A stretch of 64,000 nucleotides of DNA from Pseudoalteromonas sp. HM-SA03 (GTDB lineage Bacteria > Pseudomonadota > Gammaproteobacteria > Enterobacterales > Alteromonadaceae). Below the pieces are notes generated by a model. The model saw only the letters and a program-made list of their open reading frames with translations. It was not told where the DNA came from and searched no databases. The stretch is taken from contig NZ_NSDG01000065.1 in assembly GCF_002289345.1 (NCBI RefSeq), positions 27,747 to 91,746 on the forward strand. Reading direction: 5' to 3'. The translations under genes were made by a program, and so were the position numbers. Positions 27,888 to 37,300 of the stretch are shown piece by piece (positions within the stretch are counted from its first letter, which is position 1; every line of letters starts with the position of its first letter).

Positions 27888-28754
27888 ATGACCATACCTA
27901 AATTAAATCACTATTCTTTACCTCGCGCTGCTGAACTTGCACCAAATCGAGTGGATTGGCAACTTGACTCGCAACGTGCTGCGTTACTTATCCATGATGT
28001 CCAACATTACTTCGTCTCTTTTTATGGTGCAGATAATCCGCTAGTACAAACCATGATAGAAAACATTCAGCGAATTAAAGCGTATTGTTACCAACATGAT
28101 ATTCCGGTTTATTATACTGCCCAGCCGATCAAACAAGGTCGCAATGAACGAGGGTTACTGCTAGACATGTGGGGAGCTGGACTGCAAGATCCGAGTCAAC
28201 AGCCCATAGTTGATGCATTGGCGCCAACCGAACAGGATATTGTCCTGACAAAATGGCGATATAGCGCTTTTCAAAAATGTGATTTCGAAGCACAGCTAAA
28301 AGCACAGCAACGAGACCAACTTTTGATTGTCGGTATTTACGGTCATATTGGTGTGATGACCACGGCTATTGATGCATTTATGCGTGACATACAACCTTTC
28401 GTTGTCGCCGATGCAATTGCAGACTTCACCAAAGACGAGCATCTTATGGCACTGCACATCATAGGTCAACGTGCAGGAAAAGTGATCACGACAGCAGAAG
28501 TGGTTGGCGAAGCAAGTATTGATCTGACTACGCTCACGGGACTTAAAGCATTCATTTTGCCTTTGATCGACTGTGAGCCAGATGAGTTTGATGAGCATGA
28601 AAGCTTGATTGATTACGGTCTAGACTCAGTGCAAGTGATGAACTTGATTTCATTATGGCAACAACAAGGTATTGAAACTAACTTTATTGAGCTAGCACAA
28701 ACACCTACTCTCTCAGCTTGGGTCGAGCTGATCGAATCTCGGATGGCAGAATAA
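27888..28754 (+). CDS. entB: Isochorismatase fused to aryl carrier protein
   Basis: Bifunctional protein of 288 aa. The N-terminal isochorismatase (about residues 1-205) converts isochorismate to 2,3-dihydro-2,3-DHB; LLIHDVQHYFV carries the conserved Asp and KWRYSAFQ plus GIYGHIGV are family blocks. The C-terminal aryl carrier domain (about 215-285) has the phosphopantetheine Ser in DYGLDSVQVM. It carries DHB for the condensation enzyme encoded next, whose ATG overlaps this stop codon by 1 bp. No phosphopantetheinyl transferase is encoded in the window, so activation must come from elsewhere. Confidence 0.96.
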   Translation: MTIPKLNHYSLPRAAELAPNRVDWQLDSQRAALLIHDVQHYFVSFYGADNPLVQTMIENIQRIKAYCYQHDIPVYYTAQPIKQGRNERGLLLDMWGAGLQDPSQQPIVDALAPTEQDIVLTKWRYSAFQKCDFEAQLKAQQRDQLLIVGIYGHIGVMTTAIDAFMRDIQPFVVADAIADFTKDEHLMALHIIGQRAGKVITTAEVVGEASIDLTTLTGLKAFILPLIDCEPDEFDEHESLIDYGLDSVQVMNLISLWQQQGIETNFIELAQTPTLSAWVELIESRMAE

Positions 28755-30061
28755 TGGCATTGCCATTAACCGCTTCTCAACACGCGATGTGGCTACTACA
28801 CACGATTAGTGGCCAAGGCAATCTGTTTAATGTCGCAGAGTGCTTGGAACTTCAAGGTAAAATAGATGCTGAGCAGTTTTCCATCGCGCTCCACCATATC
28901 TTTGAGCAAAGTGACTTGCTGCGCAGTAACTTTATCCATAATGACGATTTTATTCCAAGTATAGTAGTTGGACAATCGCAGCCTCTGCTGATAACCGAAT
29001 ACCTTGATCATGATATTGCTTCTCTAGCTGAGTTTATGCCACAACAAGTAGCGCATGAGCTGACCAAAGCGTTTGACTTGACCTCTGGTTGCTTGATGCG
29101 ATTTAAATTGGTGCGCACCCCTAGCCAAGATTATTGCTTTATTGTTGCCCATCACATTGTCCTGGATGGCTTTGGCTTTGGTTTATTTCATCAAGCGTTA
29201 AGTCGCAGTTATCATGCTTTAAACACGGGGAAACCGCTGCCAAATTGCCATTTTGCTTCACAGCAACAGCTGCTAGATCTGCATGGTAGTGAACACTATC
29301 AAAAGCAACTATCTGAGGCCGCAAGCTCCCTTAACGAATGGCTTGATGAATACCCAGTGGCGCAAAGCTTTAGTGACAGCAAAGCTGCGATTACCGAGCC
29401 AAATCAACGCTACCATTTTGCGTTAGCTCGAACTCAGTGGCAAACGTTACAGTCGGCAGCAAATCTAGTTCAAGCCACCCCCAGTGAAATACTGCTAAGT
29501 GTAGTTGCCATCGTGTTAGCGGCTAAGTGCAATAGCCATAAAGTGACATTAGGGTTAGTGATGATGAATCGCCAAGCTCCAGTGGAATTTTCATGCCCCA
29601 CCGTACAAAGCAATGTGTTGCCACTACCGCTAACTTTGCCAACGTCAGGGGAGTTAGCTGATGTGGCCAAGTACATCAATAGACAGATAAAACGCGTAAA
29701 GCCATTACAATGCTATCGTGTTGAGCATTTGAAACGAGACCGAAAACAACAAGGTAAAGCGATTGAAGTCAGCGGTCCGACAGTAAATATCTTGCCATTT
29801 ACTAGCCACCCACGCTATGGCGAAGTCAAAAGTCGCAGCCATATTCTTAGTGCTGGAACGACGGACGATTTTATGCTGCAAATCTATTTAAATGGTGATG
29901 ATCCCGTGCAGTTTGATATTGATTACAATCCAGCAAGGTACTCCCCTAAGCTCGTTGCATCTATTGCAGAAGCAATGCAGGAAGCTGCTAATGTCTGGTC
30001 GAACACACCATCTTTGCCTTATCTCTCCGTTATAGAGGAAATTAAAAATGTGCTTCGATGA
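28754..30061 (+). CDS. Free-standing VibH-like condensation enzyme
   Basis: A single NRPS condensation domain of 435 aa with no adenylation or carrier domain, like VibH of vibriobactin synthesis, which joins DHB from the aryl carrier to a free amine. The catalytic HHIVLDG (about residues 131-137) is intact, and the N-terminal LTASQHAMWLL and C-terminal blocks are canonical. The chosen ATG overlaps the entB stop by 1 bp; upstream in-frame codons lie inside entB. Placed between the DHB carrier and entA, it most likely acylates an amine with DHB, either a soluble amine or a side-chain amine of the peptide. The acceptor is not shown by the sequence. Confidence 0.9.
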   Translation: MALPLTASQHAMWLLHTISGQGNLFNVAECLELQGKIDAEQFSIALHHIFEQSDLLRSNFIHNDDFIPSIVVGQSQPLLITEYLDHDIASLAEFMPQQVAHELTKAFDLTSGCLMRFKLVRTPSQDYCFIVAHHIVLDGFGFGLFHQALSRSYHALNTGKPLPNCHFASQQQLLDLHGSEHYQKQLSEAASSLNEWLDEYPVAQSFSDSKAAITEPNQRYHFALARTQWQTLQSAANLVQATPSEILLSVVAIVLAAKCNSHKVTLGLVMMNRQAPVEFSCPTVQSNVLPLPLTLPTSGELADVAKYINRQIKRVKPLQCYRVEHLKRDRKQQGKAIEVSGPTVNILPFTSHPRYGEVKSRSHILSAGTTDDFMLQIYLNGDDPVQFDIDYNPARYSPKLVASIAEAMQEAANVWSNTPSLPYLSVIEEIKNVLR

Positions 30062-30812
30062 CAGCCTCAAGCAAGAGTATCACAACAAAATTGTTTGGGT
30101 AACTGGTGCAGGACAAGGCATAGGACTAAGTGTTGCAAAGCAGTTTGCGCAGCTTGGCGCTCGTGTCGTGGGTTTCGATAAGCAATTTGCAACTACAGAA
30201 CCACTATTTAAAGCCATACACAGTGATTTAGCAGACCTTGCAACATTGGAGCATACGCTGGCAGCATTAGTACGACAAGGCCTCGCCCCATATAGCTTAA
30301 TTAATGTTGCGGGCGTACTCGAACTTGGCGCGCTAGAAACATTATCACTTGAACAATGGCAGCACTGTCAGCACGTTAACGCTGGCGCTGTATTTGTTTT
30401 CCTGAAGGCTTGTACAGCTCATTTCAAACAGCAACGTAGTGGCGGTATAGTGACGGTTAGCTCCAATGCGAGCCATACGCCCCGCCAAAACATGGCAGCC
30501 TATTGCGCGTCGAAATCAGCTTCAACCCAATTAACCCTTACAGCAGGGCTAGAGTTAGCTGAATATGGCATACGCGCCAATGTGATTGCTCCGGGCTCTA
30601 CGTTAACACCAATGCAAACGAGTATGTGGCGAGATAGCTCAGGTGCAGAGCAAGTGATCAAAGGGTTCCCGAGTCAATATAAACTTGGGATCCCACTGCA
30701 AAAACTTGCAACACCTGAAGAAATCGCCCACTCGGTGCTATTTTATGCCTCATCCCTCAGCTCACATACCACCATGCAAGTGGTCACTATAGATGGTGGT
30801 GCGACACTTTAG
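30048..30812 (+). CDS. entA: 2,3-dihydro-2,3-dihydroxybenzoate dehydrogenase
   Basis: Short-chain dehydrogenase (254 aa) that oxidises 2,3-dihydro-2,3-DHB to DHB with NAD+. Visible: the cofactor loop VTGAGQGIG (about residues 17-25), the NVAG motif (here INVAG, about 85-89), catalytic Ser in TVSSNASH, and YCASK Tyr/Lys (about 148-152). Its ATG overlaps the preceding condensation gene by 14 bp. The last 26 bp overlap the end of the convergent PepSY gene, leaving no room for a terminator. Confidence 0.95.
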   Translation: MCFDDSLKQEYHNKIVWVTGAGQGIGLSVAKQFAQLGARVVGFDKQFATTEPLFKAIHSDLADLATLEHTLAALVRQGLAPYSLINVAGVLELGALETLSLEQWQHCQHVNAGAVFVFLKACTAHFKQQRSGGIVTVSSNASHTPRQNMAAYCASKSASTQLTLTAGLELAEYGIRANVIAPGSTLTPMQTSMWRDSSGAEQVIKGFPSQYKLGIPLQKLATPEEIAHSVLFYASSLSSHTTMQVVTIDGGATL

Positions 30813-32130
30813 GTTTACTACTAAGCGTTGCTTCGCGACATAAGTTAAGTAACGCGCCTCCCCATACAACAATGATAAAGCAAGTGACTAACGTCCAAAT
30901 CGACAAGAACAGCGCCGACCCCGTTGGTAGCACGGGAAACTGGCCTGCGATACCATAGTTCATAAGCGTATGATAGGCATAGTAAGCAATACATACCAAA
31001 AGGCTTAAACTAAAAACCAGAGAAGCTTTCACGCCGCGTAGATCTTCTTTTCGGCGCAGCTTGAGCTGACGTTTAACATACATATAGGTACCGCTAAGCA
31101 CTAAAAATGAAAGTGCAATCCCAAAGATGCACCACAATATTTTTACCCATATACCGGCAAAATTACCAAAATGCAAAGGATCAGCCGTATCAGATAAACG
31201 CCAATATACCCCCTGACTAGACGCAGTTTGGCTATATACGACCTCCCCAGTATAGGGATTCACATACACCTTATTTGCTCTATCCCTAACCAATACGTCA
31301 CTGGATTGGCCTTCAACATAAAAGTACCCTCCGGAATACCTAATCGCCCTAATTTCCAGATCTGGTCTCGCTTCTCTGACTTTTGCAGCAAGCGCCACAA
31401 CAGAGAGCTGAGGCTTATCTTGTGGTTGCAATTCAGGTAAGGGGTTCACAGCAAAATCGCCGACATCAGTAAACGCAGTTTTACCATCAGCCAAGTCCAT
31501 TCTGACAAACTCAAACAAGTACCACATACTGGTTACCGCAATCACCACTGCTAACCACAAACTCCATACTCCAGCTAATTTGTGTGAGCTTGCGACCTTA
31601 GCGCGAGTATCACCGCTAAGTTTTAGTGTAAATAACTTTTTCCACCAGCCTCGATACAAATACAAAGCACTAATCGTGGATATGCATAGCGGAATGGCAA
31701 ATAGCAAAACCAAGTAATAAGACACAATGCTGTCAAACACACCCAAAAAATGCATATGGAAATCTCGGAAAAACCGCTGAATATTCAAAAAGCTCGTTTT
31801 TCCTTGTATATTTCCAGTGTATGGATCAACGTAAATATGCTGCCATGGATTATCTGGCAAGCGAACCACAAAATCGTGAGCAAAATGCGCTTCTGGACCC
31901 GCAAAAGCGATCCCTATTCGTGCGTTTGGATAGGCTTCTTGAACCTTCTCGTAAGCACTCGCTAAACTGACTTGTGGACTGCTTTCTGCCGCTCTCACTG
32001 TGTCATCGAATAGCCAATCTAATTCGTAAGAAATGGTCGCAAATGCCCCTGTCCAACAGATCACGAACAATAGCAAGCCGAACCAAACACCGCTTAAACT
32101 ATGCCAACTGAACCATTGTTTTGCTGTCAT
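30787..32130 (-). CDS. PepSY-associated TM-helix protein, probable siderophore-iron reductase
   Basis: Inner-membrane protein of 447 aa with four or five helices (about residues 8-32, 135-160, 188-210, 335-360 and 378-440) and two PepSY-type periplasmic segments between them. Conserved histidines flank the helices (for example HSLSG near residue 10 and HLLGV-like HMHFLGV near 130). Relatives such as FoxB reduce ferric siderophores in the periplasm or membrane. AGGAG lies 7 bp before the ATG. It is the last gene of the minus-strand run, 52 bp after the TonB receptor, so uptake and reductive release of the ferric siderophore are its likely role. Confidence 0.85.
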   Translation of the reverse strand: MTAKQWFSWHSLSGVWFGLLLFVICWTGAFATISYELDWLFDDTVRAAESSPQVSLASAYEKVQEAYPNARIGIAFAGPEAHFAHDFVVRLPDNPWQHIYVDPYTGNIQGKTSFLNIQRFFRDFHMHFLGVFDSIVSYYLVLLFAIPLCISTISALYLYRGWWKKLFTLKLSGDTRAKVASSHKLAGVWSLWLAVVIAVTSMWYLFEFVRMDLADGKTAFTDVGDFAVNPLPELQPQDKPQLSVVALAAKVREARPDLEIRAIRYSGGYFYVEGQSSDVLVRDRANKVYVNPYTGEVVYSQTASSQGVYWRLSDTADPLHFGNFAGIWVKILWCIFGIALSFLVLSGTYMYVKRQLKLRRKEDLRGVKASLVFSLSLLVCIAYYAYHTLMNYGIAGQFPVLPTGSALFLSIWTLVTCFIIVVWGGALLNLCREATLSSKPKVSHHHL

Positions 32131-32182
32131 TCTTTTCTCCTAAAAGAGCAATTGGCTAAAACACCAACTTTTCTCTCCCTAT

Positions 32183-34264
32183 TTAAAATCGATAGTCGAC
32201 CGTTAAGCTCGCACTACGTGGATCGCCAGGAAACAACTGGCTATAACTATAGCCACCTGTCCAATGTACTTTGTCGAGCACATTGTCAATCACCAAGGAG
32301 GCCTTCCAACTGTCTACCTGATAATACACACCTGCGTTGTAGATCAGATAACTAGGCAATAATAACCCTGCTGAGGAGGTTGCACGCTCCCCCACATAGC
32401 TCGCCCCGACCCCAAACGCCCAATTATCATCTAACTGGTAACGTGACCATACAGTGGCCATATGTTTAGCTGCGCCCTCTTTGCGTTTGCCCACTTCACT
32501 ATCATTCAAATCTTTGGTTACTTTCGCTGAGTTATAAGCATAATTGGCAATTACGGAAAGTTGTTCCGTGATTTGACCATTAAGATCGAACTCAAATCCA
32601 CGCGCTTGCTCAGCACCACGCTGACGATACATATATCGAGCAAAATCGATTCTGGCTGATGCTTCAGCATCATATAGCACGACATTTTCACGCGTTATTT
32701 GATAAATAGCTGTGGTTAATTGTAAATCATCGCTAAATAAACGCGCTTTAAAGCCAACCTCATATAACTCGCTATCTTGCGGTTTAAATGGGCCACCTTG
32801 TTCAGGGTTATTTGAGTATAGAGGAGGAGGCTCAAAACCCTGCATCCAACTCGCATAAAGGCTCTGAGTATCTGATAGCTTATACACAGCTCCCAATCGT
32901 GGTAGCAGTTGGCTATCTTTCGAGGAACCGCCGCCAGTATTATCTAGATCAAAACTTTCTTCACGTAAACTCGCCAGTACCGACCATTGACCAAATACCA
33001 TACGGTCTTGAATATAAATCCCTTCACTTTGTAAGTTACCACCAAACACAGGACGCTGAGTTGCATTGTAGCTATCAGTATCTCGGCGCTTGTATTCAGG
33101 ATTTAGAATATCGAACTGCATCGCATTGTTGGCAACTCGCTGGCTGGATTCTCTAAACCTATCAATATAGTCATAGCCAATCACCACATTGTGTTCAATA
33201 TCACCGAGGTAAAAGTTGCCATTTAGGTAACTGGAAAAGGAGTCTGATTGTGCTTCTGAAGCACGTTCAATGTAGCGCAAATTAACGATAGAGTCTGAAT
33301 CATCAGCATAATTTCCAATACCATGCTCGACTAAGTCTTGATCACTATTCTGATGCATATACTGCACAGCTAACCACCAAGCATCGCTAAAGCGATAGTC
33401 AACTGCCAAGCTGCTTATCAAGCTTTCTGTATCTAGCTTATCCCCTGGCTGTGTTGCTGAAACCTCAATCGGTATCGTGCCTAAACGCTGATTGCCACGG
33501 ATATTCGGCTGCCCTCGTTCTAAGATCCCTTCACTGTCTGAATACACCAGTTCGAGGTTAAGCTTAAGCGTGTCGCTGGGAATAAAAGTGACACTAGGTG
33601 ATACTAACAACCCTTTATTAAACGCTTGATTTCTAAAAGATTCTGAGTCTTCATAACCCACATTGAGTCGATACAGAACTGACTCCGATGGATTGATTGC
33701 ACCTGTAGTATCAAGTGCAACATACTTCTCTTGGTAACTACCGGCTCGAGCACTCAATTCATGACGACTAGTCGCTAAAGGCTTTTTGGTTACGGTATTG
33801 ATTACCCCACCTGGGCTGGCGTCACCAAAAATAGCTGAGGCTGGGCCTTTAATCACCTCGACTCGCTCAACATGTGCGATAGCGGTTTGTGACCAAAAAT
33901 CATTATAAGTTCGCATACCATTGAGGCGGCGATCATCTTGACTGCGAAAACCTCGGATGGTGATATCGTTATACACAGAAAATTCGCTCGCTCCGCTGAC
34001 AAAAGGTGTCACGTCGTTTAGACGCATCAATCCTTGTTGCTTGATTAGTTCTTTAGTCACGGCACTAATTGACTGCGGTAGGTCTAAAATATCAGCTGCC
34101 GTTTTTGTCGCTGAATACGTGTAGGTGGCAAAGTTTTTTTCCGAATCCCGTCCCAACACTTCGATCACTTCAATATCTTCATTTGTCACTGATTGTTCAG
34201 CAGACCAAGCTGGTGCTGTGAGACAGCTGACTAGTATAAGCGCTCGCTTACATACAAATTGCAT
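32183..34264 (-). CDS. TonB-dependent siderophore receptor
   Basis: Outer-membrane ferric-siderophore receptor of 693 aa. Signal peptide ends at WSAEQ; the TonB-box-like IEVIEVLG follows, then the plug domain (about residues 50-165; IRGFRSQDDRRLNG, VERVEVIKGPASAIFGD, GGVINTVTKKP) and a 22-strand-type barrel ending in the aromatic DYRF. No extra N-terminal signalling domain is present, so it is not a FecA/FpvA-type transducing receptor. A Fur-box-like sequence lies 54 bp upstream. It follows the TE-containing NRPS gene and precedes the PepSY reductase, so it probably imports the locus's own product. Confidence 0.95.
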   Translation of the reverse strand: MQFVCKRALILVSCLTAPAWSAEQSVTNEDIEVIEVLGRDSEKNFATYTYSATKTAADILDLPQSISAVTKELIKQQGLMRLNDVTPFVSGASEFSVYNDITIRGFRSQDDRRLNGMRTYNDFWSQTAIAHVERVEVIKGPASAIFGDASPGGVINTVTKKPLATSRHELSARAGSYQEKYVALDTTGAINPSESVLYRLNVGYEDSESFRNQAFNKGLLVSPSVTFIPSDTLKLNLELVYSDSEGILERGQPNIRGNQRLGTIPIEVSATQPGDKLDTESLISSLAVDYRFSDAWWLAVQYMHQNSDQDLVEHGIGNYADDSDSIVNLRYIERASEAQSDSFSSYLNGNFYLGDIEHNVVIGYDYIDRFRESSQRVANNAMQFDILNPEYKRRDTDSYNATQRPVFGGNLQSEGIYIQDRMVFGQWSVLASLREESFDLDNTGGGSSKDSQLLPRLGAVYKLSDTQSLYASWMQGFEPPPLYSNNPEQGGPFKPQDSELYEVGFKARLFSDDLQLTTAIYQITRENVVLYDAEASARIDFARYMYRQRGAEQARGFEFDLNGQITEQLSVIANYAYNSAKVTKDLNDSEVGKRKEGAAKHMATVWSRYQLDDNWAFGVGASYVGERATSSAGLLLPSYLIYNAGVYYQVDSWKASLVIDNVLDKVHWTGGYSYSQLFPGDPRSASLTVDYRF

Positions 34265-34317
34265 GGTAATAATCTCCCTTTTAAATTAACCACGGGGTTA
34301 ACTACCCGCAATGGTAA

Positions 34318-34332
34318 CGAAAACAGTTATCA
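34318..34332. promoter_or_regulatory. Candidate Fur box for TonB receptor
   Basis: On the minus strand TGATAAC-T-GTTTTCG, about 10 of 14 matches to the 7-1-7 Fur consensus TGATAAT-N-ATTATCA. It lies 54 bp before the receptor start. This is the best Fur-like sequence I found in the locus. Confidence 0.5.
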
Positions 34333-34346
34333 TTTACAATTTGATT

Positions 34347-37300
34347 TTATTCAATGTTTATTACTTTTTGTACAATTTCAATGACACTCGGGTGCGAGAT
34401 AATCTGCATATGATCGGCATCAACATAATCCGAGTATTGAATATCCAGACGCTGACAAAATCGTTTTGCAACTCCTACATCACGCTCGTTACTCCACACA
34501 GTGTAATAGTCAATACCATCACCTTGCCGATAGTTGAGAGCATGACGACCAGCACAGCGCAATAAGTAAGTCTGCTCTAAAGTCTGCACGATTTCAGTGG
34601 TAGGCATAGCTGCAACACTTTCTTCAAGCACATCAATATGTTCTAGAAGAAAACGCGTGATATCGTCAGCTCTTTCTGCCGCTGAATATCCATCAGACCA
34701 AGGAAACTGAGCAACCGCTTGATAAAACTCAGCTTCAGAGTTTGGAGCAGCAATACTCTCTGAGAGTCTTGTTAAAATATAATCACGCCAACTTTCTGGT
34801 TGGGTATTGGTTGGTTCGAACGGGTCCCAACTGTCAATTAAAAACACACTGTTTACGCGTGTACTTCTCCCCTTTAGCGCTTCAACCAACTGCAATGCTA
34901 TTGCTCCCCCCAAAGACCATCCAAGTACATAAACATTCTGGTACTGACTAAGGTCGCCGAGTTGATCTGCATAACGATACGCCAAAGTACTAAAATCATC
35001 CTGTTGTGATAATTCAAGATCAGGAGTAATGCCGATACAGCGAATATATTCAGGCAACGCCATAGCAAGGGGTCTGTATGACATAGTAAAACCGCGGCCG
35101 TCATGAAGACATATCAGCAAATCGCTATATGACTTCGATGAAGCAGATTCAGGTAAAATGTCACCAATATTAGATTGTTTGGAAAGCACAATTTGCTGAG
35201 CCAAATCATGTAAGTTATCTGCTTGCCAAATAGCTTGTGCGAGTAAGGGCTCTGGTCGAGCTAATTTTTGCCATTGATGCACCATACGTAACGCATGAAT
35301 GGAGTTTCCACCCAACGCAAAGAAGTTATCTTCTCGATATACTTGGTTAACCTGCAGCACTTGCTGCCATACTCTCGCTAGCGCTTGTTCAAGATGACCT
35401 TGAGGCTGTGTTCCCTGACGGCTTTCCTGCAACGGTTTGGGTAATGCTTTTCTATCCACTTTACCACTGTGATTAAGCGGTAACACCTCTAACACGATGA
35501 TTTGTTCTGGTACCATATAACTGGGTAATAAATCACTGACAGCAGCTGTTATTTGGCCGCGATTTAACGTCTGCGTGCAAACATAAGCAACAAGTCGTTT
35601 ATCATTATCATCACCATGCGCTACCACTACCGCTTGATCGACTCCTTCCACCCTTAACAGCTGGCTTTCAATTTCCCCCATTTCTATACGGTGCCCACGG
35701 ATCTTCACTTGATGATCTGTCCGACCAAGAAAGCGCAGCTCGTTGCGTTCGTTGCGCTCAACCAAATCTCCCGTGCGATAGAGTCGCTCGCCTGCACTGG
35801 AAAAAGGATTCGCAACAAATCGCTGCGCCGTCAACGCCGGTTGCTCCATGTAACCTCGCGCCAACCCTGCACCACCAATGTAAAGCTCTCCGGCAACTCC
35901 CGTTGGGCACACATTCAAATAGCTGTCTAAAACATATAACTGTGTATTACGAATTGGGAAGCCAAGGTGAGTATTATCCTGTACCCGATGGCATGAAGAC
36001 CACACCGTGGTTTCAGTAGGACCATACATGTTATAAAGCGCAACTTGCTTGGTTTTTAATGCTTGAGCCAACACAGGAGGCAATGCCTCTCCACCACATA
36101 ACCCGACGACAGGATGTAAAATCAGTGCTTTAGCCAGTAGCCCCTGCCATCCCGCGGGAGTAGCTTGAATATGACTAACTCCCTCTAAGTCACCTTCTTT
36201 CAAACTGAATACCGAATCTGCAATCCTAACTTGTGCACCACAAACCAATGGCAGATATAACTCTAAGCCCGAAATATCAAAACCAAGTGCAGTTAAAGCC
36301 AACCATTTTGAATCTTGAGTGAGCGAAAATTGGGATTTCATTGCTAAGATAAAATTAACCAGATTACCGTGGGTAATTGCGACCCCCTTCGGCTGCCCTG
36401 TAGAGCCTGAGGTATATAAAATATAAGCAAGCTGCTGGGCACAAACCTGCAGTGATACCTTATGGTCTTGATACCGTGTTCGGTTCACTTTCGCAATCGA
36501 CCAAACCGGTAATCCACTTGGGTTAAATATATCTTCCAAGTTAGTCACGATAGCCCTTGCTGCACTCGATGCAAAGATTAATTGTTGCCGCTGATGAGGC
36601 ATATTGGGATCAACGGGGACATAGACCACACCTGCCTGCATACATCCGAGCAGTGCAACAACCATATCTACCTGGCGCGAAACGACCACCGCCACTCTAT
36701 CCTCGGATTGCACACTTTGTTCGATAAGGAAGTTTGCAAAATTGTCACTGAGTTGCAGTAGTGTTTCGTAATTCAGCTTGGCACCGCTGTCATCTTGCAA
36801 TGCAATTGCAGCCAAAGGGATCTGCTGCTGTTTAATCAATTCGACGACTGTAGCCACTTCGTTAGTTTGTCGTGATGCACACAATGTTGGGTCTGGTTGA
36901 TAGACAACTATGTCATTAATAGCTGTTTCAGGCTTGCTGATCAATGCATCCAGTAAGTTCAGGTAACAGGTTAAGAGCTGATCTAATAAAGCCGCGCGAT
37001 ACATAGCACCATCAGCTTCGAAGTAAAGCTCAATAGTCCCATCTTGCACGCTCACGTCCAATGATAATTCAAACTTAGCAACCTGACTCTCAACATTCAT
37101 TGGGCGTAGTGCCACCACCATGTCATCGCTTGGAACAGTGTCGCTTTGTAAATAATTAAACAGAACTTGAAAATGTGGATGTCTATCTGCTAATACAGGC
37201 CAATCTAATTGTTCTGCAAGCCACTCAAACGGAACTTGATCTTCGTTTATCAGCCTTAGGGTATGGCGCTGGTTTTGGTTAACGGCATCTATGAATGCCA

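Noticed and set aside
25061-30812. The locus being a plain enterobactin or vibriobactin cluster
   Set aside because: There is no Ser-loading EntF-type protein, no cyclisation domain and no esterase, while an Asp hydroxylase, basic-residue modules and a PKS are present.
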